Positions 57,089 through 64,000 of a stretch of 64,000 bases of DNA are shown here, one piece after another. A program made the position numbers and the translations under genes. Under the pieces are notes generated by a model that worked only from the letters and a program-made list of their open reading frames with translations, was not told the origin of the DNA and searched no databases. Every line of letters starts with the position of its first letter. Positions within the stretch are counted from its first letter, which is position 1. The DNA lies in assembly GCF_963665355.1 (NCBI RefSeq), contig NZ_OY762229.1:5270001-5334000 (forward strand), in the 5' to 3' direction. The stretch comes from an uncultured Desulfobacter sp. (GTDB lineage: Bacteria; Desulfobacterota; Desulfobacteria; Desulfobacterales; Desulfobacteraceae).

Positions 57089-57103
57089 AAGGCGGAAAGC
57101 GTT

Positions 57104-58123
57104 ATGACGAAACACCGTCCTTTATATCCTGTCTGTGTGCTTTTCTTAGGATGCTCGGCACTTCTGGCCCTGTCAACGGGGAAATACCCCATGACACCTG
57201 CCACTCTGGTGCAACTGTGCCTGTCTGCTGTGGGGTGCAAGACATCCGGTGCTGACCTTGCAGGCCCGGCTCTGGTGCTGTGGTCTGTCCGCCTGCCCAG
57301 AATCCTCATGGCCGTGCTTGTGGGGGCGGGAATCTCCGTGTCCGGGGCTGTATTCCAGGGCCTGTTTAAAAATCCCCTGGTCTCCCCGGGCATCCTGGGC
57401 GTCACATCCGGCGCCAACTTTGGTGCGGCGCTGGGGCTTCTTTTTTTTGCCGGATCAGTCTGGGCCATCCAGGTGTCGGCCTTTGCCTGGGGACTTATTG
57501 CCGTAGGCCTGACCTGCCAGATCGGAAAAAGGGGAGACCGCTCCATCACTACTCTGGTCCTGGCCGGGGTCATTGTCTCAGCCCTGTTCATGGCAGGGCT
57601 TTCATACATCAAGTGCAAGGCAGACCCCATGGGCCAGCTTCCGGCCATTGTGTTCTGGACCATGGGCTCTTTCAACAGCATATCATGGGCAGACGTGGCC
57701 TGGGGCGGCGGGCTGATTGCCCCGGGCCTTGTGGCGGCACAATTCATGAGCTGGGGCCTTAATCCGCTGTCCCTGGGTGAGGAAGAGGCACTTTCCCTTG
57801 GGCTGAACGTAGCCAAACGGCGGGCGGTATACATAATGCTTGCCACCCTGATGGTCTCTGCCGCCACAGCGCCCTGCGGCACCATCGGTTGGGTGGGGCT
57901 TTTGATTCCCCACATGGCAAGAATTTTTACCGGTGCCGACCATACGCGTCTTATTCCTGTATCCGCCCTGTTTGGCGCCATTTTCATGCTGGCCATGGAC
58001 ACCCTGGCAAGAACGCTTCCCGGAGGGGAAATTCCCGTGGGTATTTTAACGTCCGTCATCGGTGCCCCCTGCTTTGGCCTGCTTTTAATCCGCAATAAAA
58101 CCTGTATCTGGAACAATCACTGA
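57104..58123 (+). CDS. FecCD-family ABC permease
   Basis: A 339-residue inner-membrane permease with about nine or ten transmembrane segments. It carries the family signatures SVRLPRILMAVLVGAGIS, GLFKNPLVSPGILGVTSGA and a GxxGFVGL-like coupling segment (GTIGWVGLLIPHMAR near 262). It functions as a homodimer with the preceding ATPase. The start follows the ATPase gene by 15 bases. Confidence 0.94.
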   Translation: MTKHRPLYPVCVLFLGCSALLALSTGKYPMTPATLVQLCLSAVGCKTSGADLAGPALVLWSVRLPRILMAVLVGAGISVSGAVFQGLFKNPLVSPGILGVTSGANFGAALGLLFFAGSVWAIQVSAFAWGLIAVGLTCQIGKRGDRSITTLVLAGVIVSALFMAGLSYIKCKADPMGQLPAIVFWTMGSFNSISWADVAWGGGLIAPGLVAAQFMSWGLNPLSLGEEEALSLGLNVAKRRAVYIMLATLMVSAATAPCGTIGWVGLLIPHMARIFTGADHTRLIPVSALFGAIFMLAMDTLARTLPGGEIPVGILTSVIGAPCFGLLLIRNKTCIWNNH

Positions 58124-58136
58124 ACGGACAATCCCC

Positions 58137-59237
58137 ATGAATCAATCCACTGAAAATAAATTATCGGTACTGCTTGCTGCAGGATTAATCGTGCTGCTCA
58201 CGATCTTTCTGACCTGGGGAGCAACGACGGCGGCAGAGGAACAAACCTTTCGGACAATCACGGATCTTTCCGGCCGGCAGGTCCGCATTCCCCGTACGCC
58301 AAAGCACATCGCCTGCCTTTTCGGCCCAAGCTATGAGAAAGTGCTGGCCTTAGGTGCCCGGGACCGGATCTCCATGGTGGCCAACGTGTCCCTGCCCTGG
58401 AATTTTGTCATCAATCCGGACCTTGCCGATATTCCGGCTTTAACCCATTACGGCTCACCCGATGTAGAGGAACTGCTGAAGCAGTCAACCGACCTGGTTA
58501 TCTATCACCCTTTTGCCAAACAGATTGAACGGCTGGAGGCGGCAGGCCTTCCCGTGGTGGTGGCCTACGACGGCAACCAGCGCATGCATACACTGGATGC
58601 ATTTTTGGAAGACTGGTATGACCAGATCCGGTTTTACGGTGAGCTCCTGGGTGGACACGCCCCGGACATTGCCGCCGATTACTGCACTTATGCCGATGCA
58701 AAAATCCGGCAGGTGACCGATAAAACGTCCAGAATGCCGGAAAAACTGCGCCCCAGGGTTTTCTGGTTCTGCGGCCAGGTCAACGGCCCCATCGGCACCC
58801 AGACCCGCCACACCACCGCAGACTGGATCGTCACCGCAGCCGGAGGCACCATGCTCACCCATGATGACCCCTCCTACTTCGTATCCATATCTACCGAGGA
58901 GCTGATTTTATGGAACCCCGACATTATCCTGGTCAGTACTTTGCCCTCGATAACACCGATCCTGTCCGATGCACGCCTGAAAGGCGTGACAGCGGTAAAA
59001 AACAAACAGGTTTACATGACCCCCCAGGGACAGTTCTACTGGAGCCATTTTTCAACTGAATCCTTTCTGTGCATTCTCCATCTGGCCACGCTGTTCCTTC
59101 CCGATCAGTTCCCGGATCTTAATTTGATCCGGGAACTGATCGACTACTACGCCCGATTTTACCATTATGATCTGACACAGGACCAGGCAGAACAGATACT
59201 GGCACATCTTCCGCCCGGACCTGAAGCCGGAAGCTAA
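58137..59237 (+). CDS. Periplasmic metal-complex-binding protein (FepB/BtuF class)
   Basis: A 366-residue secreted or tethered binding protein. The hydrophobic leader is at about 12-33. Two alpha/beta lobes follow, joined by a long helix, with ITDLSGRQVRIPRTPKHIACLF at the first strand, SPDVEELLKQSTDLVIYH and TAVKNKQVYMTP near 285. These fit class III binding proteins of the Peripla_BP_2 type. The ligand is an iron or tetrapyrrole complex by family; which one is unknown. It follows the permease gene by 13 bases. Confidence 0.88.
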   Translation: MNQSTENKLSVLLAAGLIVLLTIFLTWGATTAAEEQTFRTITDLSGRQVRIPRTPKHIACLFGPSYEKVLALGARDRISMVANVSLPWNFVINPDLADIPALTHYGSPDVEELLKQSTDLVIYHPFAKQIERLEAAGLPVVVAYDGNQRMHTLDAFLEDWYDQIRFYGELLGGHAPDIAADYCTYADAKIRQVTDKTSRMPEKLRPRVFWFCGQVNGPIGTQTRHTTADWIVTAAGGTMLTHDDPSYFVSISTEELILWNPDIILVSTLPSITPILSDARLKGVTAVKNKQVYMTPQGQFYWSHFSTESFLCILHLATLFLPDQFPDLNLIRELIDYYARFYHYDLTQDQAEQILAHLPPGPEAGS

Positions 59238-59274
59238 CTACATATAAAAAAGTGAAGAAAAGAAGAGGAGAGAG

Positions 59275-61311
59275 ATGAAATTTACGTTGCAAATCAGGAA
59301 AATGATATTCCCTGCCGCTGTACTGCTCATGTTGTCCGCCCATGTTTTTGCAGACACCACAGATGGCCAGGTCTTTAATTTAGGCGAGGTTGTGGTCTCA
59401 GGCGAAAAAACAGCCGCCACAAAGGCCACCACCGTCACCGAGGTTTCCATGGAGGAGATTGCCGCCAAAGGCGCCACCACAGCGGCCGAGGCCTTAAAGT
59501 TTCTTCCCGGCGTCTATGTCCAGTATGGGGGCAAAGGAGATGCCCATGTCAGTATCCGGGGTTTTGAACAGCGCCAGGTCAAAATTCTCATTGACGGCGT
59601 TCCGGCCCGGGAGAGTTACTTCGGGACTGTGGATCTGGCCATGCTTCCCGCAGATGCCATATCAAAAATTACCATCACCAAGGGCGCAAGCTCCGCTCTT
59701 TACGGATCCAACACCATGGGCGGTGTCATCAATATCATCACCAGAAAGGGGAGCAAACTTTCACAAACATCGGTTTCCGCCTCCTTCGGCGACTATGACA
59801 CGGCCCATTACAGTGCCAACCACGGCGGCGCCCTTGGCAATGAAGGAATCATCAACTACTGGATCGGTGCCGGTTACCAGGCCTCGGACGGCTACCGGCT
59901 CTCCGGCGATTTCAATGCCCACAACACGGACAATGGCCTTGGCACCTCGTATAACGAAGACGGCGGGGCCCGGGATTTAAGCGACTACCAGAAAAAAAAT
60001 CTGGACATGAAGATCGGATATGATCCCGGCGGCGAGTCAAGCCTCTACCTCTCCTTTGACTATGTGGATAACGACCGCGGCATCCCGACATTTTACAACC
60101 GGTACTGGGCCTATGATCACTGGAAACAGTGGCAGCTCAACCTGGCCGGCGAGCACAGAATTTCAGAACTGCTCAAGCTTAAAGCACGGCTCTACTACGT
60201 AAGCCATGAAGACGGCATTACAGATGTCAGCTGGGATGCCGACCATACCACGGGCGGAAAAAAATGGTTTGAAAAAAGTTATTACGACGACGACACCATG
60301 GGCGGTGAACTGCAGACCACCCTCAACATTGTGTCATGGAATACCCTTCGCATCGGCGTAAACTTCATGGAGGACAATCACCAGGAGGGCAACTATCTCA
60401 GTGATGACTGCTACAACGTTCTTAAGGGATGGTCCCCGGTGGGATGGGAACCCGAAGAGGAGTACACGGCCCAGACGTGGACCCTTGCCCTGGAGGACGA
60501 GATCACTCTTTTTGAAAAGCTCTCCGTGGTGCTCGGCGTCAGCTATGACGTGTTCGAGCCCACCAAAACATCTTCCCAGCCCGAACCCGGAAAGACTGAC
60601 GCCGTCAATCCCCAGATCGGGCTTGTGTATGCCCTGGACAAAGAGACCAGCCTGCACGCCTCTGTGGGCCAGAAGACCCGGTTCCCCAGCTTAAAAGAGC
60701 TCTATTCCGACCTTGTGGGCGGCAATCCCGACCTTGAACCGGAACAGACCCTGGCCTATGAAGTCGGCGCAGCCCACACATTTACCGGAGAGATCCGGAC
60801 AAATCTCGCCTTTTTCTATAATGATGTGGATGATCTGATCGACACCACCAAGATTGACGGAGAATCCGTCTATATCAATATCAACAAGGCTGTGATTTAC
60901 GGTGTTGAGGCCGGTATCGCCATTCCTGTTACCCAGGCCATGGATGTCAGCCTCAACTACACCTATATGTCCACCGAAGACAAGTCAAACAATGGCCGGG
61001 ACCTGGAAGGACGCCCCCGCCACCGGGTTAACCTGGGCCTGGGTTACCGTTTCTCCTTCGGGCTGACCGCCGATTTGAACGCCTCCTATAATTGTAAGCA
61101 GTACTGGGAAAACGCCGGCACCTATGAATGGGAAGAGCTGCCTGACTACTTTTTGCTCAACCTGAAGCTGACCCAGAAACTGCCCCGGATCGGCAAACTG
61201 GCCCCGGAAATTTTTGTGCTGGGGACCAATCTGCTGGACGAGGATTATTATGAAACCAACGGTCCCGAGCCCGGATTCAACTTCCTGGCCGGTGTGAATC
61301 TCAAGTTTTAG
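59275..61311 (+). CDS. TonB-dependent outer-membrane receptor
   Basis: A 678-residue protein with signal peptide 1-25, a TonB-box-like GEVVVSGEK near 38-46 and a plug domain (about 55-165; VSIRGFEQRQVKILIDGVP, GASSALYGSNTMGGVINIIT). A 22-strand-like barrel ends in Phe (VNLKF), the outer-membrane insertion signal. It resembles BtuB/CirA-class receptors for cobamides or catecholate-type siderophores. AGAGGAG precedes the ATG. It feeds the ABC importer encoded just upstream; TonB itself is not in view. Confidence 0.94.
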   Translation: MKFTLQIRKMIFPAAVLLMLSAHVFADTTDGQVFNLGEVVVSGEKTAATKATTVTEVSMEEIAAKGATTAAEALKFLPGVYVQYGGKGDAHVSIRGFEQRQVKILIDGVPARESYFGTVDLAMLPADAISKITITKGASSALYGSNTMGGVINIITRKGSKLSQTSVSASFGDYDTAHYSANHGGALGNEGIINYWIGAGYQASDGYRLSGDFNAHNTDNGLGTSYNEDGGARDLSDYQKKNLDMKIGYDPGGESSLYLSFDYVDNDRGIPTFYNRYWAYDHWKQWQLNLAGEHRISELLKLKARLYYVSHEDGITDVSWDADHTTGGKKWFEKSYYDDDTMGGELQTTLNIVSWNTLRIGVNFMEDNHQEGNYLSDDCYNVLKGWSPVGWEPEEEYTAQTWTLALEDEITLFEKLSVVLGVSYDVFEPTKTSSQPEPGKTDAVNPQIGLVYALDKETSLHASVGQKTRFPSLKELYSDLVGGNPDLEPEQTLAYEVGAAHTFTGEIRTNLAFFYNDVDDLIDTTKIDGESVYININKAVIYGVEAGIAIPVTQAMDVSLNYTYMSTEDKSNNGRDLEGRPRHRVNLGLGYRFSFGLTADLNASYNCKQYWENAGTYEWEELPDYFLLNLKLTQKLPRIGKLAPEIFVLGTNLLDEDYYETNGPEPGFNFLAGVNLKF

Positions 61312-61320
61312 GAATATGCC

Positions 61321-63072
61321 ATGAAATGCATGATCTGCGAACAAAAGTGTGAGATCCCGCTGCATGGAACCGGCCGGTGCAAAATGATCACGGCGGATGA
61401 TCACGGTATCCGGGAACGGTATCCCGACCGGTACCTGGCTGCCGTAGATACCGCCATCGAGTCCATGCCCATGGTGCATTATCACCCCCGGGGCACCTTT
61501 CTTCAGGTCTGCACCGTGGGATGCAACTTTGACTGCCCCGGCTGCGTGTCACAGATTCTCACCGATCATTTAAATGCCATCCAGGGGCAGTTCCAGCAAA
61601 TGTCGCCGGAAAAGATTCTGGACCGGGCACAACAGACCGGTGCCCGGGGTGTGATGTTTTGCTTCAACGAACCCACAATCTCTTTTTTTACCTTCATGCG
61701 GCTGGCCCGCATGGCAAAAGAAAGAGGTTTGACCGCAGGCTGCGCCACCAACGGGTACATGACCCGATGGGCATTGGAAAAGCTGTCTCCATTCCTTGAC
61801 TTTGTGAACATTGGGATCAAGGGGTCAGCCCCGGATGTGTGTAACGCCTGCGGGATTAAGGATGCACATCCCATTTTCAGAAACATTGAACTGCTGTATA
61901 AAAAAGGGATCCATGTGGAGATCTCGGCCGTATACCGCAAAGGCCGGGAGGATGAAGTCGAAGAGACCGCCCGGTTCATCGCCTCTTTATCCAGACAGAT
62001 TCCGTTCCAGCTCATGCGTTTCTTACCCTTCGGCAACGGGGATCCTGAAGACGAACCCACGGTGATGTCCTCAGAAGCCCTGTGCCTGCGGCTGCAGCAG
62101 CATCTTGACCACGTCTATCTTTTTAATACGCCCGGAACGTCCTTTCTTGATTCGGTCTGCCCCATGTGCGGAAGCACCATTATGGCCCGGGGCTTTTTCG
62201 GCCCCATGTGTGCCAACCTTTACCGGTACCAGCCCGGAGGCAGATGCGACTGCGGCTACCAGCTGCCCCTCCAAGGAGAGATCCACCCGGAGGAGCAGCA
62301 CCGGATTTCCGGATATTTCGGCGGATACCGCACCGTGAACGCCATGAACATGATCCGATCCATCCTGGGCATTTTAGGGGTCAAGGACAAAACTGTGGCC
62401 GATACAATCATGGCAGAGGCAGTGCGCACAGATCTCATTGACGGCTTGTACCAGCGCCTGAACCGGATTGACGACTACCTTGCCACGGTGGATGAGTTTG
62501 CCAAAAAAACGGACACCCAGAAAAGGGCTGACCAATACCGGGAATATGTTGAACTCAGGGTCCGGCGAATCCAAAAGAAAATCGCACACGTTCCAAGACC
62601 ACGGGTCTACTACTGCCTGGGCCATCCCATGATCGCCATGTTCGGCGAAAAAATGGAGTCGTGCCTGGCAATGGCCGCAGGGGCAGAACTCACCAACCTT
62701 GATCTGAACCGGGAGAAGCGGCCGGGCATTACCATTGACCATGAGGCGTTTCAACGCATGGCGCCCCAGATCATTGTGGTGGCCGATACCCTGGCCTGGC
62801 CGCCGTCGGATGTTATCGAGTGGTGCAAAAAGAATCATCTGTCCGCCCCGGCGCTGGATGACGGCAAGGTATTCGGATTACATCCCTTTCGCAGTTCCAC
62901 CAATACAGACTGGATTTTAGGGCTCATGGCCCTTGCCAATATTATTCACCCGGCCCTGTTTCAATATGACCTGAAAAAAGAGGCCGACGATTTTTACAAC
63001 ACATTTTACGGACATCCCTATGATAACGGCCGGCCGCCGGTACTTGCCTGGGAGGAGAACTCAAATGGCTGA
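61321..63072 (+). CDS. Radical SAM enzyme fused to binding-protein-like domain
   Basis: A 583-residue cytoplasmic protein without signal peptide. The N-terminus carries Cys3, Cys6, Cys10 and Cys20 in the style of PflA/AmmeMemoRadiSam enzymes. The SAM cluster motif is C68-X3-C72-X2-C75 (CNFDCPGC), with an extra Cys64. A second cysteine group (about 280-311; CPMCGS, RCDCGY) may hold an auxiliary Fe-S cluster. From about 428 onward the sequence resembles a Peripla_BP_2/BtuF-type fold (RVYYCLGHPMIAMFGEKMES, VVADTLAWPPSDVIEWC), which is out of place in the cytoplasm. It lies 9 bases after the receptor gene and just before a methyltransferase gene. Reaction unknown; it may act on the imported complex. 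Confidence 0.85.
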   Translation: MKCMICEQKCEIPLHGTGRCKMITADDHGIRERYPDRYLAAVDTAIESMPMVHYHPRGTFLQVCTVGCNFDCPGCVSQILTDHLNAIQGQFQQMSPEKILDRAQQTGARGVMFCFNEPTISFFTFMRLARMAKERGLTAGCATNGYMTRWALEKLSPFLDFVNIGIKGSAPDVCNACGIKDAHPIFRNIELLYKKGIHVEISAVYRKGREDEVEETARFIASLSRQIPFQLMRFLPFGNGDPEDEPTVMSSEALCLRLQQHLDHVYLFNTPGTSFLDSVCPMCGSTIMARGFFGPMCANLYRYQPGGRCDCGYQLPLQGEIHPEEQHRISGYFGGYRTVNAMNMIRSILGILGVKDKTVADTIMAEAVRTDLIDGLYQRLNRIDDYLATVDEFAKKTDTQKRADQYREYVELRVRRIQKKIAHVPRPRVYYCLGHPMIAMFGEKMESCLAMAAGAELTNLDLNREKRPGITIDHEAFQRMAPQIIVVADTLAWPPSDVIEWCKKNHLSAPALDDGKVFGLHPFRSSTNTDWILGLMALANIIHPALFQYDLKKEADDFYNTFYGHPYDNGRPPVLAWEENSNG

Positions 63073-63730
63073 AACAAACTGGACAAAAACCCGAAACCCG
63101 ACATTTGACAAGGAAGGGGCTCTTCGCATGGACCGAATTGCCAAGACGGCATTCAAACCCATATATCCGGTGATTGCCCAAAATGCCGTTCATGTTACTG
63201 GTAAAAGTAAAGGCCGGTGTCTGGACATGGGCACAGGTCCCGGCATGCTGGCCTTGGCAATGGCCAAAGCTGCGCCGGGAATGGCGGTGACGGCCTTTGA
63301 CTTTTCCGATGACGCCCTGAAAATTGCCAGGACGAATATCCGGGAAGCAGGTCTTGAACAACAAGTGACCACCACAGCAGGAGACGTCCATGCCATGCCC
63401 TTTGAAACCGGCGAATTTGATCTGATCGTCAGCCGGGGTTCCATGTTCTTCTGGAAGGACTTAAAGCAGGCGTTTGCTGAAATTTTAAGGGTTCTTTCCC
63501 CCGGCGGCAGGACCTACATCGGCGGTGGATTCGGAAGTCTTGACCTCAAAAGGCATGTCATAAAGGAGATGGCTAAAATAGACCCTTCCTGGGACTGCTA
63601 TGCCAAAAAAAAATCCGGAGACGACGGCATGAAACGATTTGAAAAAATGTTTGATGAATTAAACTGCAGCAGCTACCAGATCATTGATGATGATACAGGG
63701 TTCTGGATTGTGCTGTCCGCTCCGGCGTAA
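63065..63730 (+). CDS. Class I SAM-dependent methyltransferase
   Basis: A 221-residue soluble enzyme. SAM-binding motif I is LDMGTGPGMLALAM near 53-66, motif II acidic residue in AVTAFDFSDDAL near 80, and post-motif FDLIVSRGSMFFWKD near 118. The frame extends to 63020, but AGGAG sits eight bases before the ATG at 63065 (MAETNW), which overlaps the end of the radical SAM gene by eight bases, so the two are translationally coupled. The substrate is undetermined; position suggests it works with the radical SAM enzyme. Confidence 0.9.
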   Translation: MAETNWTKTRNPTFDKEGALRMDRIAKTAFKPIYPVIAQNAVHVTGKSKGRCLDMGTGPGMLALAMAKAAPGMAVTAFDFSDDALKIARTNIREAGLEQQVTTTAGDVHAMPFETGEFDLIVSRGSMFFWKDLKQAFAEILRVLSPGGRTYIGGGFGSLDLKRHVIKEMAKIDPSWDCYAKKKSGDDGMKRFEKMFDELNCSSYQIIDDDTGFWIVLSAPA

Positions 63731-63742
63731 AACCTTCGTTCC

Positions 63743-63811
63743 TGGGACCCGGGAAAAAATTCCTTAATAGTGCCCGCCTTTTCCGTAGCATTTATTTTTT
63801 CCCGGGTCCCA
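63743..63811. terminator. Perfect 17-base inverted repeat after the uptake operon
   Basis: Arms TGGGACCCGGGAAAAAA (63743-63759) and TTTTTTCCCGGGTCCCA (63795-63811) with a 35-base loop. It begins 12 bases after the methyltransferase stop and ends nine bases before the next ATG. It is likely a terminator for the operon, but because it covers the next gene's leader it could also influence that gene. Confidence 0.6.
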
Positions 63812-63819
63812 TATTCCCA

Positions 63820-64000
63820 ATGCAATCACTTTTCAATAAAAAATATTTTTCTATTCTGGTGTTCCTGATCCAGGTGTATTTTGGGGTGATCTCGTCCTGT
63901 GCCCCAGAGGCCGTACCCACCGGCGGCAGTGTGCAACCCTGGACGTTTGCAGTGGTCAGTGACACACAGGGGAACAACAAAGCACCAGAAAGCCACTCCT
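63820..64000 (+). CDS. Lipoprotein metallophosphoesterase (3'-truncated by window end)
   Basis: Only the first 60 residues are visible. A hydrophobic leader ends in VISSC, an acceptable lipobox (Cys at 26), then a Gly/Pro linker and WTFAVVSDTQGNN. That segment resembles the first strand and Asp motif of calcineurin-like phosphoesterases. No ribosome-binding site is obvious at this ATG; a large inverted repeat ends nine bases before it. Family assignment rests on one motif and is tentative. Confidence 0.6.
   Translation, partial: MQSLFNKKYFSILVFLIQVYFGVISSCAPEAVPTGGSVQPWTFAVVSDTQGNNKAPESHS

Noticed and set aside
57025-58116. 363-codon minus-strand frame opposite the FecCD permease gene
   Set aside because: Low-complexity translation rich in Pro/Ser/Arg, typical of the reverse of a hydrophobic GC-rich gene.
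1-64000. CRISPR arrays, tRNA or rRNA genes
   Set aside because: Intergenic stretches were read and none shows regularly spaced repeats, cloverleaf-type arms or rRNA signatures.

Overview
This 64-kb window looks like a chromosome segment of an anaerobic Gram-negative bacterium, most likely a sulfate reducer of the Desulfobacterota (Desulfobacteraceae-like). That placement is inferred from gene content: a Pta for acetyl-phosphate metabolism, two iron-containing alcohol dehydrogenases, radical SAM enzymes, a nine-cysteine DUF6485-type protein and mixed GC content. No rRNA or tRNA is present to confirm it.

Layout. (1) 1-1877: 3' part of phosphate acetyltransferase. (2) 12039-1883, minus strand: a nine-gene operon behind a near-consensus sigma-70 promoter with a palindrome in its spacer. 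It encodes two proteins that fuse an ABC-type substrate-binding domain to an OmpA peptidoglycan-binding domain, a VWA lipoprotein, a membrane/coiled-coil protein, TelA, a complete NitT/TauT-type ABC transporter of the urea-carboxylase-associated class, and a radical SAM protein. This is one of the two best candidates for an undescribed system. (3) 16491-12417, minus strand: an AT-rich O-antigen or polyprenyl-glycan modification cassette (GtrB, GtrA, acyltransferase, GT-C-like membrane protein) next to a decayed transposase. (4) 18862-17753: an HDOD signalling protein. (5) 19487-37354: a two-gene Tc (ABC) toxin locus. One gene is a fused TcB-TcC Rhs protein with an unrecognised C-terminal effector. 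The other is a 3253-residue TcA with extra N-terminal peptidoglycan-binding-like and PA14 domains. A pair of inverted REP-like repeats separates them.

(6) 37535-51992 is mainly housekeeping: EF-G, DUF1992, a SHOCT membrane protein, Ddl, a PurD-PurE fusion, TsaC, two small cysteine-rich proteins, an alcohol dehydrogenase, a metallophosphoesterase, a CDF transporter, an aminotransferase, and a membrane-free FtsK with a ZapA-like N-terminus. (7) 52058-56001, minus strand: hybrid histidine kinase, second alcohol dehydrogenase, EEP-family hydrolase. (8) 56291-63730: an outer-to-inner-membrane uptake operon (FecCD-type ABC transporter plus TonB-dependent receptor). It continues into a cytoplasmic radical SAM enzyme fused to a substrate-binding-protein-like domain and a methyltransferase, which suggests import and then modification of a metal complex or cofactor. 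(9) 63820-64000: the start of a lipoprotein metallophosphoesterase cut by the window end.

The region from about 12.1 to 37.5 kb has variable base composition, an IS remnant, surface-glycan genes and a polymorphic toxin locus, and reads as an accessory island. Function assignments come from recognising sequence motifs by eye; no database search was run.
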